Assembly: GCA_005503085.1 (NCBI GenBank)
Contig: SCOI01000001.1
Coordinates: 1 to 64,000 of the forward strand
Direction of reading: 5' to 3'
DNA: 64,000 nucleotides
From: Burkholderiales bacterium C2
Lineage (GTDB): Bacteria > Pseudomonadota > Gammaproteobacteria > Burkholderiales > Burkholderiaceae_C
The position numbers were made by a program, and so were the translations under genes. Shown here one piece after another: positions 22,218 to 35,652 of this stretch. The notes beneath the pieces are model-generated. The model was not told where the DNA came from, searched no databases, and saw nothing but the letters and a program-made list of their open reading frames with translations. Positions within the stretch are counted from its first letter, which is position 1; every line of letters starts with the position of its first letter.

Positions 22218-23298
22218 ACAGGCGCCGCGCGGCCAGCGAGCCGGCCGCCAGATCGCGCGAGGCCAGGGCCTTGTAGAGGGTGGACAGCTCCTCGCCGATC
22301 GCGGCGAAGGCATGCAGGTTCAAGACCTGACCCCGGTCGTCGCAGATATCGGCCTCGATGTCGCGCGACAGGCCGCGGGCGGCTTCCTGCCAGGCGGCGA
22401 AGGGCTCCAGGCCCTCGGGGGTCTGCGGCACATCCAGCGCCAGGGTCAGCTCGCGCAGCGAGCTCTGCTGCGGATCGTCGGCCAAGGCGGCCTGCGATTC
22501 GAAGCTCAGCACCAGCAGCGGCGGCGCGCCGCGCTCGGCGGCCGACATCACCAGCCGACCCGGCATCGCGCCGGGCACGAAGCCATGGCGCTGCGCCATC
22601 TGCTGTACAAAGCCCAGGGTCCAGGCGGCGTTGCGGGCGCGCAGCACGATGGCCAGCTGCGCGTCATGCTCGCTGGCGAACTGGTCCAGCTCGCGGGCCC
22701 GGCCGACCACGTCCAGCATGTCGGGGAACTGCACGAACGCGCCCAGACCGTCGGCAAAGGCCTGCAGCTTCTGCACGAACTCGGAGTACTCGATCTCGTT
22801 GAGCGCACCGCTGCGGTTGGCCATCTGCACGCCGGCCTGGAACTCGCCATAGCGCTGGCCCGGTGCCGGCAGCTCCCAGTCGCCGGTCTCGGCGTTCAGG
22901 CCTTCGATATGAAAAGGCTTGGTGCCGGCGCGGCGGCTGGGCGGCAGATGCGACAACGCCATCTCGCCGCTGACCGGGGCTTCGAGCGTGACGGTGGCGA
23001 TCGCGTCGATCAAGGCGTCGATGCGGGCCGAGGGCTTGCGCGGCTGGCGCGCGACGGCGGGCACCGTCTCGTCCAGCGGCGCGTTCGCCTCGAACGCATC
23101 GCTCAGGCCGGAGCGGATCTCGTCCAGACCGGGTTCCTGGCGCACGGCGCCGCCGTCTGCCATCACCGGCTCGTTCTGCCGGTCCACGGTCGGCAGTGCG
23201 CGCCGCGGGCCGGCCTTGCGGGCGGTCCAGGCGCCGTGGGCAATGATGGCGGCCAGGATCAGGCCGCCGAGGATGGCGAGCATCGTGGTCAAAGTCAT
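22210..23298 (-). CDS. zipA: cell division protein ZipA-like
   Basis: A 362-residue protein with an N-terminal membrane anchor ([19 protein letters not shown]), a variable linker and a C-terminal domain of the ZipA FtsZ-binding type ([19 protein letters not shown], then [24 protein letters not shown]). ZipA tethers FtsZ to the inner membrane at the division site. Identification leans on the architecture plus position directly after smc, the conserved betaproteobacterial arrangement. The linker is short and the sequence divergent from E. coli ZipA, as is common in this group. Confidence 0.85.
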   Translation of the reverse strand: MTLTTMLAILGGLILAAIIAHGAWTARKAGPRRALPTVDRQNEPVMADGGAVRQEPGLDEIRSGLSDAFEANAPLDETVPAVARQPRKPSARIDALIDAIATVTLEAPVSGEMALSHLPPSRRAGTKPFHIEGLNAETGDWELPAPGQRYGEFQAGVQMANRSGALNEIEYSEFVQKLQAFADGLGAFVQFPDMLDVVGRARELDQFASEHDAQLAIVLRARNAAWTLGFVQQMAQRHGFVPGAMPGRLVMSAAERGAPPLLVLSFESQAALADDPQQSSLRELTLALDVPQTPEGLEPFAAWQEAARGLSRDIEADICDDRGQVLNLHAFAAIGEELSTLYKALASRDLAAGSLAARRLFS

Positions 23299-23383
23299 GT
23301 CAGCCCCTCGTCCGACGAGTACATCGTCCGATCCCCCGAGGGGATACGGGCCGGCTTGGGAGCGGCCCGGCGCTCGGCCCGTT

Positions 23384-26300
23384 TCATAGTGCCTCCGCCA
23401 TCGACAGCGCCTTGTCCATGTCCACCGCGACGATGCGCGAGACGCCCTGCTCCTGCATCGTCACCCCAATCAGTTGTTCAGCCATTTCCATTGCAATCTT
23501 GTTGTGCGAGATGAAGAGGAACTGGGTTCCGCTGCTCATCTGGGCCACCAGCTTGGCGTAGCGTTCGGTATTGGCATCGTCCAGCGGCGCATCGACCTCG
23601 TCGAGCAGGCAGAACGGTGCCGGGTTGAGCTGGAAGATCGCGAACACCAGCGCGATCGCGGTCAGCGCCTTCTCGCCGCCCGACAGCAGGTGGATGGTCG
23701 AGTTCTTCTTGCCCGGCGGCTGCGCCATCACCTGGATGCCAGCGTCGAGAATCTCGTCGCCGGTCATCACCAGCTTGGCCTGGCCGCCGCCGAACAGCAC
23801 CGGGAACATGCGGCCGAAATGCTCGTTGACCTGCGCAAAGGTCGCGCCGAGCAGATCACGGGTTTCCAGATCGATCTTGTGGATCGCGTCTTCCAGGGTC
23901 TTCATCGCCGACATCAGGTCGGCGTTCTGCGCATCGAGGAAGGTCTTGCGCTCGCGCGCCGCCGTCAGCTCGTCCAGCGCGGCCAGATTGACCGCGCCCA
24001 GCGCCGCGATATCGCGGTTGATGCGGTCGATCTCGCCTTGCAGGCCGTAGAGCTTGACTTCGCCTGCCTCGATGCTCGTGGCCAATGCCTCCAGATCAAC
24101 GGCCGCGGCGACCAGCTGCTCCATATACTGCGCGCCGCCCAGCGCTGCGGCCTGCTCTTCGAGCTGCAGCTTGGTCAGGCGCTCGCGCAGCGGGTCCAGG
24201 CTGCGCTCGAATTCCAGACGCTGCTCGTCGGCGCGCTTGAGGCGCAGGGTCAGGTCGTCGTAGCCGCTGCGCACGGCGGCTAGCTCCTTCTCGCGCTCCA
24301 GCTTAATCGCCAGCGCGTCCTGCAGACCGGCCTGGGCGGCCGCGTCGTTGAGCGTGTCCAGCTCGCCCTGCAAGGTGGCGGCTGACTGGGTGTTGACGAG
24401 CACCTGCTGCTGCGCGGTCTCGATGCTGCGCTGCAGCTCGCCGCGCCGCGAGGCCAGGGTGCGGGCGCTGAACTGGGCCTCCTGGGCGCGGCGCTCCAGA
24501 CCGCGCAGCTGCTCGCGAGCCTCGGCGAGCTTGCGCTCCGCGGTGATCACCGCGTCGTCGAGCTCGGCGTGGCGCTCCTGCGTGCTCGCCAGCTGCATGT
24601 CCAGCTCCTCGAAGCGGGCTTCGCCGGTGATGCGGCGCTCCTGCAGCTCCTCGGACTGGGCGTCGATCTCGAACAGCTCGTCTTCCAGCTGGCTGCGGCG
24701 GCTGCTGGCGGCCTCCGCCTGCTGGCTCAGGCGCAGCAGCTCGACATGCAGTTGGTGGGCGCGGGTCTGGGTCTCGCTGGCTTCGCGGCGCAGCCCCAGC
24801 AGGCGCTGCGAGGCCTCGGTATAGCCGGCCTCGGCACGCACCAGCTGGCTCTTCGATTCCTCGGCGATCAGCTGCTGGGCGCGCAGCTCCAGCACCAGAT
24901 GCTCGATCTCCTGGGCCCGGGCCAGCATGCCGGCCTGTTCAGAGTCGGGCGCGTAGAAGCTGACCGCGAACTGGCTGACCGCATGGCCGGCGGCCGTCAT
25001 GATGACCTCGCCGTGGGTCAGCTTGTCGCGCTTGGCCAGGGCCTCGTCCAGCGAGTCGGCGATGTAGACGCCTTCGAGCCAGTCGTTCAGCAGCGCTTTC
25101 AGCCCCGCATCCTCGAGCCGCAGCAGATCGCTGAGCCGCGCCAGGGTTTCATGCGTGTTGGCGATGCTGGCGGTGGGCGGCGAATAAAAGGCCAGCCGGG
25201 CCGGCGGCGCATCGGCCGCGAAGGCGCGCACCATTTCCAGCCGTCCCACCGAGAGCGCACCCAGGCGCTCGCGCAGCGCCGCTTCCAGCGCGTTTTCCCA
25301 GCCGGTCTTGATGTGCAGCCGGGTCCACAGCCCTTGCAGACCGTCCAGCCCATGCCGGGCCAGCCAGGGCTTGAGCTTGCCCTCGGTCTGGACTTTTTCC
25401 TGCAGCGCGCGCAAGGCATCGAGCCGGGCCGACAAATCGGACTGGCGCGACTGCTGGGCATTCGCATCGGCCTGGGCCTTGCTGCGCAGCTCGTCGAGCT
25501 GGGGCACCTGCTCCTGCAGCTCGTGCAGGCGGGCGTCGGCCAGGTCGCGGGCCTGGTCGGCCGCTTCGCTCTGGCGCTTGAGCTCGGCCAGACGCTCGGC
25601 ATCGGGGGCGACCAGGCCCTGACGCTCGGTGGCCAGGCGCTCGCGGCGGCCACGCAGCTGGCGCGACTGCTCGTCGATGCTGCGGCTCTCGGCCGCCAGC
25701 ACCTGGATCTGCTGCTGCACCTGGACCACGGCCGTGCGCTGCTCATTGGCCTTGGCCTGGGCCGCGCGCACCGCGTCCTCGGCGTTGGGCAGATGGGCGC
25801 CCTGCTCCTCGGCCTGGGCGGCCAGGATCTCGCTCTGCTCCTCGGCCGTGGCGATCTGCTCGGCAATGGTCTCGAGCTCTGCTTCAGCCTGCGCGGAGCG
25901 TTCCTGCCATTGCTGGTTCTGCGCCTGCAGCTCGGCCAGGCGTGACTCGACGCGGGTGCGCCCCTCGACCACATAGCGGATGCGCTCCTCCAGCCGGCTC
26001 ACCTCCAGCTGGGCCTCGGCCATGCGCCCCTGCGAGGCATGCAGCTCATCGCCGGCCGCGTAATGGGCCTGGCGCACCGTCTCCAGCTCGGCCTCGACCT
26101 GGCGCAGCTCGGCCACGCGCGACTCCAGCGCGTTGACCGCTTCCAGGTGCTCGGTCTTGACGCGGGCCTGCTCGCCGGTGGCGTCGCGGTGCTTCAGGAA
26201 CCAGAGCTGGTGTAGCTTCAGCGTGCCGCTGTCCTGCAGGCCGCGATAGCTGGCGGCGACCTCGGCCTGCTTCTCCAGCTTGTCGAGGTTGTTGTTGAGC

Positions 26301-26899
26301 TCGCGCAGGATGTCGTCAACCCGGGTCAGGTTCTCGCGCGTGTCCTTGAGCCGGTTCTCGGTTTCGCGGCGGCGCTCCTTGTACTTGGAGACGCCGGCGG
26401 CTTCCTCCAGGAACATGCGCATCTCTTCGGGCTTGCTCTCGATGATGCGGGAGATCGTGCCCTGGCCGATGATGGCGTAGGCGCGCGGCCCCAAGCCGGT
26501 GCCGAGGAACACGTCCTGCACATCGCGGCGGCGTACCGGCTGGTTGTTGATGAAGTAGCTGCTGGTGCCGTCGCGGGTCAGCACGCGCTTGACCGCGATC
26601 TCGGCGAACTGGTTCCACTGCCCGCCGGCGCGCGCATCCTCGTTGCTGAACACCAGCTCGACGCTGGCGCGGCTGGCGGGCTTGCGATTGCCCGAGCCGT
26701 TGAAGATCACGTCCTGCATCGACTCGCCGCGCAGCTCGCTGGCCTTGCTCTCGCCCAGCACCCAGCGCACGGCGTCCATGATGTTGGACTTGCCGCAGCC
26801 GTTCGGTCCGACCACGCCCACCAGCTGACCGGGCAACTGGAAGACGGTCGGCTCTGCGAAGGACTTGAAGCCCGAGAGCTTGATCGAATTCAGGCGCAT
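23384..26899 (-). CDS. smc: chromosome segregation protein SMC
   Basis: A 1171-residue SMC ATPase that loops and compacts DNA. Walker A GPNGCGKS is at 31-38, and the C-terminus has the signature LSGGEKALTAIALVFA and Walker B CLLDEVDAPLDDAN. Long Glu/Gln/Ala-rich coiled coils flank a hinge region near 510-650. The length and organisation are those of full-length bacterial SMC. It lies 85 bases upstream of zipA on the same strand. Start ATG 26899 begins the universally conserved first strand. Confidence 0.97.
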   Translation of the reverse strand: MRLNSIKLSGFKSFAEPTVFQLPGQLVGVVGPNGCGKSNIMDAVRWVLGESKASELRGESMQDVIFNGSGNRKPASRASVELVFSNEDARAGGQWNQFAEIAVKRVLTRDGTSSYFINNQPVRRRDVQDVFLGTGLGPRAYAIIGQGTISRIIESKPEEMRMFLEEAAGVSKYKERRRETENRLKDTRENLTRVDDILRELNNNLDKLEKQAEVAASYRGLQDSGTLKLHQLWFLKHRDATGEQARVKTEHLEAVNALESRVAELRQVEAELETVRQAHYAAGDELHASQGRMAEAQLEVSRLEERIRYVVEGRTRVESRLAELQAQNQQWQERSAQAEAELETIAEQIATAEEQSEILAAQAEEQGAHLPNAEDAVRAAQAKANEQRTAVVQVQQQIQVLAAESRSIDEQSRQLRGRRERLATERQGLVAPDAERLAELKRQSEAADQARDLADARLHELQEQVPQLDELRSKAQADANAQQSRQSDLSARLDALRALQEKVQTEGKLKPWLARHGLDGLQGLWTRLHIKTGWENALEAALRERLGALSVGRLEMVRAFAADAPPARLAFYSPPTASIANTHETLARLSDLLRLEDAGLKALLNDWLEGVYIADSLDEALAKRDKLTHGEVIMTAAGHAVSQFAVSFYAPDSEQAGMLARAQEIEHLVLELRAQQLIAEESKSQLVRAEAGYTEASQRLLGLRREASETQTRAHQLHVELLRLSQQAEAASSRRSQLEDELFEIDAQSEELQERRITGEARFEELDMQLASTQERHAELDDAVITAERKLAEAREQLRGLERRAQEAQFSARTLASRRGELQRSIETAQQQVLVNTQSAATLQGELDTLNDAAAQAGLQDALAIKLEREKELAAVRSGYDDLTLRLKRADEQRLEFERSLDPLRERLTKLQLEEQAAALGGAQYMEQLVAAAVDLEALATSIEAGEVKLYGLQGEIDRINRDIAALGAVNLAALDELTAARERKTFLDAQNADLMSAMKTLEDAIHKIDLETRDLLGATFAQVNEHFGRMFPVLFGGGQAKLVMTGDEILDAGIQVMAQPPGKKNSTIHLLSGGEKALTAIALVFAIFQLNPAPFCLLDEVDAPLDDANTERYAKLVAQMSSGTQFLFISHNKIAMEMAEQLIGVTMQEQGVSRIVAVDMDKALSMAEAL

Positions 26900-26934
26900 G
26901 GATGCGGGGCTAAACCATTGATTTATTTACAGAA

Positions 26935-26954
26935 AAGCCCCTTCGTCGGGGCTT
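26935..26954. other. hairpin between smc and queF
   Basis: AAGCCCC (26935-26941) and GGGGCTT (26948-26954) form a perfect 7-bp stem with a six-base loop. On the minus strand it is followed by TTTTCTGT, so it resembles a minus-strand terminator, although no minus-strand gene lies immediately to its right. It may insulate smc or be part of its leader. Confidence 0.4.
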
Positions 26955-27042
26955 CTGGCAGGGCCGGATGATACCATTCGGCCCTTCCCCTTTTCACTGC
27001 GCTCCCGGGTCACGGCCCGGGCTCGCTGCATCGATTCATTCC

Positions 27043-27552
27043 ATGGCCAAGACCACCACCGCCGCCGCCAAGCCGGCCCGCAAGACCGCCACCAAGACTG
27101 CCGCGCCGAAGATGCGTGAGATGCCCCCGAACCCGCCCTCGGCGCCGTCGAAGGAACTGCACGTCTTCCCGAACCCGGCGCCGCAGCGCGACTATGTGAT
27201 CCAGTTCCAGGTGCCCGAGTTCACCTGCCACTGCCCGCTGACCGGCCAGCCCGATTTCGCGCACTTCACGATCGACATGATCGCGGACAAGCTCTGCATC
27301 GAGCTGAAGAGCCTGAAGATGTACTTCTGGAGCTATCGCCACGAAGGCGCGTTCCATGAGAAGGTGACCAACACCATCATGGAAGACATCATCGAGGTCA
27401 CCGACCCGCGCTTCATCCGCATCACGGCCAAGTGGTATGTGCGCGGCGGCATCTACACCAACGTCGTGACCGAGCACCGCAAAAAGGGCTGGAAGCCGGC
27501 GCCCCGCGTCGACCTGCCGGCCCATGGTTTTGAGTCCGGCCTGCTGCGCTAA
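27043..27552 (+). CDS. queF: NADPH-dependent preQ0 reductase
   Basis: QueF reduces the nitrile of 7-cyano-7-deazaguanine to preQ1 in queuosine biosynthesis. The T-fold protein shows PEFTCHCPLTGQPDFAH with catalytic cysteine C64 and D71, plus the NADPH/substrate segment ELKSLKMYFWSYRHEGAFHE. It is the short single-domain type. From ATG 27043 it is 169 residues with an Ala/Lys/Thr-rich head (1-23) that relatives usually lack; ATG 27112 would give 146 residues closer to the family norm. Neither start has a good ribosome-binding site. Confidence 0.95.
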   Translation: MAKTTTAAAKPARKTATKTAAPKMREMPPNPPSAPSKELHVFPNPAPQRDYVIQFQVPEFTCHCPLTGQPDFAHFTIDMIADKLCIELKSLKMYFWSYRHEGAFHEKVTNTIMEDIIEVTDPRFIRITAKWYVRGGIYTNVVTEHRKKGWKPAPRVDLPAHGFESGLLR

Positions 27553-27563
27553 GTAGTCGCCAG

Positions 27564-27989
27564 TTGAGCTTCGCGACCAGCTCGGCCCATCTGTCCGTCG
27601 CCGTGACGGTGCGGCGCAGCCGCATCGACGGCTACGGCGTGTTCGCCACCGATGCGGTGCCGGCGGCCATGCGTATCGGTGCGCTGACCGGCGAGCCCGT
27701 CACGGTGGCCGAGGGCCGGCGCCGGGTGGCCGGGCGGCAACGCATCATGCTGGTGGAGCTCAGCGACAGCCGTGCGATCGACGCGACCCGGTCCGACGAC
27801 GCGCTGCGCTTCACCAACCACAGCTGCCGCCCGAACGCGCAGATCAGCCTGGAGCGGGGCAGCATCGAGTTCGTCGCGGTGCGCGATATCGCGCCCGGCG
27901 AAGAGATCACCGTGGCCTATGGCGCCACCCATCACGAAGGCCGGCTGGCCTGCCGCTGTGCCCAGAGCGGCTGCCTGGGCTGGCTATGA
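27564..27989 (+). CDS. SET-domain protein with post-SET-like cysteines
   Basis: About 141 residues forming a minimal SET domain, the fold of protein lysine methyltransferases: IDGYGVFAT (21-29), FTNHSC (83-88, the NHSC signature) and PGEEITVAYG with Y119. After it comes C130-x-C132-x4-C137, the exact spacing of the post-SET zinc-binding cysteines of eukaryotic enzymes. The substrate is unknown. The start is uncertain: TTG 27564 is the first in-frame option after queF; internal GTG codons near 27,600 are alternatives. Its stop overlaps the dapC start (ATGA). Confidence 0.75.
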   Translation: MSFATSSAHLSVAVTVRRSRIDGYGVFATDAVPAAMRIGALTGEPVTVAEGRRRVAGRQRIMLVELSDSRAIDATRSDDALRFTNHSCRPNAQISLERGSIEFVAVRDIAPGEEITVAYGATHHEGRLACRCAQSGCLGWL

Positions 27990-29215
27990 TCCGCACCACC
28001 ATGCACAACCCTTTGCTGGACAAGCTCCACCCCTACCCCTTCGAGCGCCTGCGCGGGCTGATGAAGGGCATCACGCCCAACCCGGCCTACCGCCCCATCA
28101 GCCTGGGCATCGGCGAGCCCAAGCACCCGGCGCCCCAGCTGATAGAGAAGGCCTTGATGGCCAGCCTCAAGGGCCTGTCCGGCTACCCGGCCACCGCCGG
28201 CGAGCCGGCGCTGCGTGAAGCGATCTGTGCCTGGATCCAGCGCCGCTATGCGCTGAGCCTGGATCCGGCCAGCCAGGTGCTGCCGGTCAACGGCTCGCGC
28301 GAGGCCTTGTTCGCGCTGGCGCAGACCGTGATCGACCCGACACGCGAGGGCGCCACCGTGGTCTGCCCGAATCCCTTCTATCAGATCTACGAGGGCGCCG
28401 CCCTGCTGGCCGGCGCGCAGACCGCCTTCGCCAACAGCGACCCGGCCCGAAATTTCGCCGCCAACTGGGCCGAGATCGATGCCGCGACCTGGGCCCGCAC
28501 CCAGCTGCTCTATGTCTGTTCGCCCGGCAACCCGACCGGTGCGGTGATGCCGCTGGACGAGTGGAAGATGCTGTTCGAGCTCTCCGACCGTTACGGCTTC
28601 GTGATCGCCTCGGACGAGTGCTATTCGGAGATCTATTTCCGTGAGGAGGCGCCGCTGGGCGGCCTGGAGGCGGCGGCCCAGCTGGGCCGCAGCGACTTCC
28701 GCAATCTGATCGCCTTCACCAGCCTGTCCAAGCGCTCGAACGTGCCCGGCATGCGCTCGGGCTTTGTGGCCGGCGACGCCGCCATCATCAAGAAATTCCT
28801 GCTCTATCGCACCTATCACGGCAGCGCGATGAGCCCCATCGTGCAGGCCGCCAGCATCGCCGCCTGGAACGACGAGGCCCATGTGGTCGAGAACCGCCAG
28901 CAGTACCGCGCCAAGTTCGCGCAGGTGACGCCCATGCTGTCGGCCGTGCTGGATGTGGCCCTGCCGGACGCCGGCTTCTATCTGTGGGCGGCCGTGCCCG
29001 GTGGCGATGACATCGCCTTCGCCCAGGGCCTGCTGGCTCAATACAATGTCGCGGTGCTGCCCGGCAGCCTGCTGGCCCGCGAGGCCCACGGCGTCAATCC
29101 CGGCGCCGGCCGCATCCGCATGGCCCTGGTGGCCGAAGTGTCCGAATGCGTTGAGGCCGCTCAGCGCATCGCCGAATTCACCCCCCTCTTCAAGCAATCG
29201 CTCCGAACACCATGA
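27986..29215 (+). CDS. dapC: succinyldiaminopimelate aminotransferase
   Basis: DapC converts N-succinyl-2-amino-6-ketopimelate to N-succinyl-diaminopimelate with glutamate and PLP in lysine/meso-DAP synthesis. The 409-residue fold-type I aminotransferase has the substrate region [14 protein letters not shown], the NPTGA turn and the PLP lysine in [14 protein letters not shown]. The specific assignment rests on direct coupling to dapD (ATGA at 29212-29215) and nearby dapE. ATG 27986 overlaps the SET-gene stop; ATG 28001 is an alternative. Confidence 0.95.
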   Translation: MIRTTMHNPLLDKLHPYPFERLRGLMKGITPNPAYRPISLGIGEPKHPAPQLIEKALMASLKGLSGYPATAGEPALREAICAWIQRRYALSLDPASQVLPVNGSREALFALAQTVIDPTREGATVVCPNPFYQIYEGAALLAGAQTAFANSDPARNFAANWAEIDAATWARTQLLYVCSPGNPTGAVMPLDEWKMLFELSDRYGFVIASDECYSEIYFREEAPLGGLEAAAQLGRSDFRNLIAFTSLSKRSNVPGMRSGFVAGDAAIIKKFLLYRTYHGSAMSPIVQAASIAAWNDEAHVVENRQQYRAKFAQVTPMLSAVLDVALPDAGFYLWAAVPGGDDIAFAQGLLAQYNVAVLPGSLLAREAHGVNPGAGRIRMALVAEVSECVEAAQRIAEFTPLFKQSLRTP

Positions 29216-30030
29216 CGCAACTGCAGACCACCATCGAACAGGCCTGGGAAGACCGCGCCTCCTTGAACACCGCCAGCACCGGCGCTGTGCGCGAGGCCGT
29301 CGACCATGTGATCGCCGAGCTTGACGCGGGCCGCCTGCGCGTGGCCGAACGCCAGGCCGTGGGCCAGTGGACCGTGCACCAGTGGGTCAAGAAGGCCGTG
29401 CTGCTGTCCTTCCGTCTGAACGACAACCAGCTGATGGGCGATGGCGCCCTGACCTTCTTCGACAAGGTGCCCAGCAAGTATGGCCAGATGGATGAGGCCG
29501 CGATCCGCGCAAGCGGTGTGCGCGTCGTGCCGCCGGCCGTCGCGCGCCGCGGCAGCTTCCAGGCCAAGAACGTGATCCTGATGCCCAGCTACGTGAATAT
29601 CGGCGCCTATGTCGACGAGGGCACGATGGTGGACACCTGGGCCACGGTGGGTTCCTGCGCGCAGATCGGCAAGAACGTGCACCTCTCCGGCGGTGTCGGC
29701 ATCGGCGGCGTGCTGGAGCCGCTGCAGGCCAACCCGACCATCATCGAGGACAACTGCTTCATCGGCGCCCGCTCCGAGGTGGTCGAGGGCGTGATCGTCG
29801 AGGAAAACTCGGTGATCTCGATGGGCGTCTACATCGGCCAGAGCACGCCGATCTATGACCGCGAGACCGACACCGTGTCGTACGGCCGCGTGCCGGCCGG
29901 CTCGGTCGTGATCAGCGGCTCGCTGCCGAAGAACGATGGCAAGTACAGCCTGTACGCCGCCATCATCGTCAAGAAGGTCGACGCCGGCACCCGCGCCAAG
30001 ACCAGCATCAACGATCTGCTGCGCGCCTGA
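29212..30030 (+). CDS. dapD: tetrahydrodipicolinate N-succinyltransferase
   Basis: DapD transfers succinyl from succinyl-CoA to tetrahydrodipicolinate. The 272-residue protein has a helical N-terminus and a left-handed beta-helix of hexapeptide repeats ([20 protein letters not shown], then [20 protein letters not shown]) characteristic of the trimeric enzyme. It is coupled to dapC by overlapping stop and start. Confidence 0.97.
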   Translation: MTQLQTTIEQAWEDRASLNTASTGAVREAVDHVIAELDAGRLRVAERQAVGQWTVHQWVKKAVLLSFRLNDNQLMGDGALTFFDKVPSKYGQMDEAAIRASGVRVVPPAVARRGSFQAKNVILMPSYVNIGAYVDEGTMVDTWATVGSCAQIGKNVHLSGGVGIGGVLEPLQANPTIIEDNCFIGARSEVVEGVIVEENSVISMGVYIGQSTPIYDRETDTVSYGRVPAGSVVISGSLPKNDGKYSLYAAIIVKKVDAGTRAKTSINDLLRA

Positions 30031-30055
30031 TCCGGCGACCACAGGGAGCACCGGC

Positions 30056-33229
<3,174 letters not shown>

Positions 33230-33233
<4 letters not shown>

Positions 33234-35218
33234 TCACGCTGCGCAATATCACGCTGCGTCGCGGCACCAAGATCGTTCTCGATGACGCCAGCGTCACCTT
33301 GCAACCGGGCGAGAAGATCGGCCTGGTCGGCCGCAACGGCGCTGGCAAGTCCAGCCTGTTTGCGCTGCTGACCGACCGCCTGCAAAGCGACAAGGGCGAG
33401 GTCGACATTCCGCGCCAATGGGCCGTTGGCGAGGTCGCGCAGAACATGCCCGAGACCGAGATGCCGGCCACCGACTATGTGCTGGAAGGCGACATCCGCC
33501 TGATGGCGGCGCGCCAGGCGCTGGCCGACGCGGAGGCGGCCGAGGACGGCCATGCGATGGCTGATGCCCATGCGCTGTTGATGGATGCCGGTGCCTTCGA
33601 TGCGAAACCGCGCGCGCAAGCGCTGCTGATGGGCCTGGGCTTCAAGGGCGAGCAGGTCGACGCGCCGGTCAACAGCTTCTCGGGCGGCTGGCGCATGCGT
33701 TTGCAGCTGGCCCGAGCGCTGATGTGCCCGGCCGATCTGATGCTGCTGGACGAGCCGACCAACCACCTGGACCTGGATGCCCTGGTCTGGCTGGAAGCCT
33801 GGCTGCAGCGCTATGAAGGCACGCTGATCATCATCAGCCATGACCGCGAGTTCCTCGATGCGATCACCAAGGTGACCCTGCATCTGGACGAGGCCAAGCT
33901 GATGCGCTACGGCGGCAACTACACGGCCTTCGAGTCGATGCGGGCCGAGCGCATGGTCTTGCAGCAGGCCGCTTTCGGCAAGCAGCAGGACCGCATCGCC
34001 CACCTGCAGAAGTTCATCGACCGCTTCAAGGCCAAGGCCAGCAAGGCCAAGCAGGCGCAAAGCCGGGTCAAGGCGCTGGAGCGCATGGAGAAGCTGGCGC
34101 CGGTGCTGGCCTCGGCCGATTTCAGCTTCGAGTTCCGCGAGCCGGTCAGTCTGCCCAATCCGATGCTGATGTTCGACGAGGTGGCCTGCGGCTACGAGGT
34201 CGACGGCGTCGAGAACATCATCGTGCGCGGCATCAACCGCTCGGTGCTGGCCGGCCAGCGCATCGGCATCCTGGGCGCCAACGGCCAGGGCAAGTCCACC
34301 GTGGTGAAAACGGTGGCCCGCATGCAGCGCGCGATGGGCGGCAAGATCACCGAGGGCAAGGGCCTGTCGATCGGCTACTTTGCCCAGCAGGAAATGGACG
34401 TGCTGCGACCCGAAGAGGGTCCGCTGTCGCATATGGTGCGCTTGGCCAAGGAGGTCAGCCCGAGCGCGCGCGAGCAGGAGCTGCGCGACTTCCTGGGCCA
34501 GTTCCGTTTCGTCGGCGAGATGGTCAACCAGCAGGTCGGTAGCCTGTCGGGCGGCGAGAAGGCGCGGCTGGTGCTGGCCATGCTGGTCTGGCAGCGCCCC
34601 AACCTCTTGCTGCTGGATGAGCCGACCAACCATCTGGACCTGAACACTCGCGAAGCGCTGTCGATGGCGCTCAACGAGTTCGAGGGCACGGTGATGCTGG
34701 TCAGCCATGACCGCGCACTGCTGCGCGAGGTCTGCGATGAGTTCTGGCTGGTCAGCAAGGGCGTGGTCGGCCCGTTCGACGGTGATCTGGACGACTACCA
34801 GAAATGGCTGCTGGACCAATCCAAGGAGGCCGCAAAGGCTGCCAAGGAAGCGGCCAAGAAGGCCGCCAAGCTGCCCGCCGCCGCTGTCTCAGCGCCGGCA
34901 CCGGTGGTCGCGGCGGCCCCTGCCAGCGCAAGCATTGCACCGCGCGAGGACCGCAAGACCAGCGGCCAGGCCCGCCAACGCCTGGCCGAGCAGACCAAAC
35001 CGATGCGCAAGGAAATGGAAGGCATTGACGCCAAGCTAAATCAGCTGGCCGATGAGCGCAGCGCGCTGGAAGCCCAGCTGGCGGCCGGCAGCACCACGCC
35101 GGCCCAGATCGCCGAGCTCGGCAAGCGGCTGAAAGCCATCCATGATGAACTGGAGGCCGCCGAGCTGCGCTGGCTGGAGCTCAGCGCCCAGGTCGACGCG
35201 ATTCAGGCCGCCGCCTGA
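33230..35218 (+). CDS. ABC-F family ATPase (YheS/Uup-like)
   Basis: A 662-residue soluble protein with two ABC ATPase domains and no membrane segments. The first has GRNGAGKSS, SFSGGWRMRLQLA and LMLLDEPTNHLD; the second has GANGQGKST, SLSGGEKARL and LLLLDEPTNHLD. A charged inter-domain linker and a C-terminal Ala/Lys-rich stretch plus coiled coil follow. ABC-F proteins act on ribosomes to relieve stalling. This one matches the YheS/Uup type, coupled by ATGA to prmB, another ribosome-related gene. Confidence 0.93.
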
Positions 35219-35231
35219 GTCTTCTCCCCTC

Positions 35232-35585
35232 TCAGCGCGAGGCCAGCACGGCCGCGATTGCCAGCGCCGCCGGCAAGGCCTGCACGAACAGGATCTTCTT
35301 GCCGACGGTGGCGGCGCCGTAGACGCCCGCAGCCACGACGCAGCCCAGGAAGAAGAGCTGGTTCGCGCTGTTGCCGGCCGCCAGGCCCCAGAGCAGGCCC
35401 GCACTCAGAAAGCCGTTGTAGAGGCCCTGGTTGGCGGCCAGGGTCTTGCTCGCCTCGGCGAACTCGGGTGTCAGTCTGAAGACCTTGCGGCCCAGCGGCT
35501 TGGTCCAGAAGAACATCTCTAGCACTAGAAAATACAGATGCAGGGCGGCCACTAGGGCCACCAGCAGGTTCGCCAACATCGTCAT
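35232..35585 (-). CDS. DUF1304 membrane protein
   Basis: A 117-residue inner-membrane protein with four hydrophobic helices. The start MTMLANLLVALVAALHLYFLVLEMFFW and the N-Q-G-x-Y-N-G-F-L motif (here NQGLYNGFLSAGL) define DUF1304. The function is unknown. It is transcribed divergently from ohrR, so the OhrR operator region may control it too. Confidence 0.9.
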   Translation of the reverse strand: MTMLANLLVALVAALHLYFLVLEMFFWTKPLGRKVFRLTPEFAEASKTLAANQGLYNGFLSAGLLWGLAAGNSANQLFFLGCVVAAGVYGAATVGKKILFVQALPAALAIAAVLASR

Positions 35586-35621
35586 CTCGTCCCCCTAGCT
35601 TGAATAACCATTTAAGTTGTG

Positions 35622-35636
35622 TGCAATTTAATTGCG
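35622..35636. promoter_or_regulatory. OhrR operator
   Basis: TGCAATTTAATTGCG contains a perfect 13-base palindrome (35623-35635) and closely resembles the OhrR operator known from Bacillus, TACAATTAAATTGTA. It lies 17 bases before the ohrR ATG and between the divergent DUF1304 and ohrR genes, as expected for autorepression. Confidence 0.7.
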
Positions 35637-35652
35637 GAATACATTATCACCC

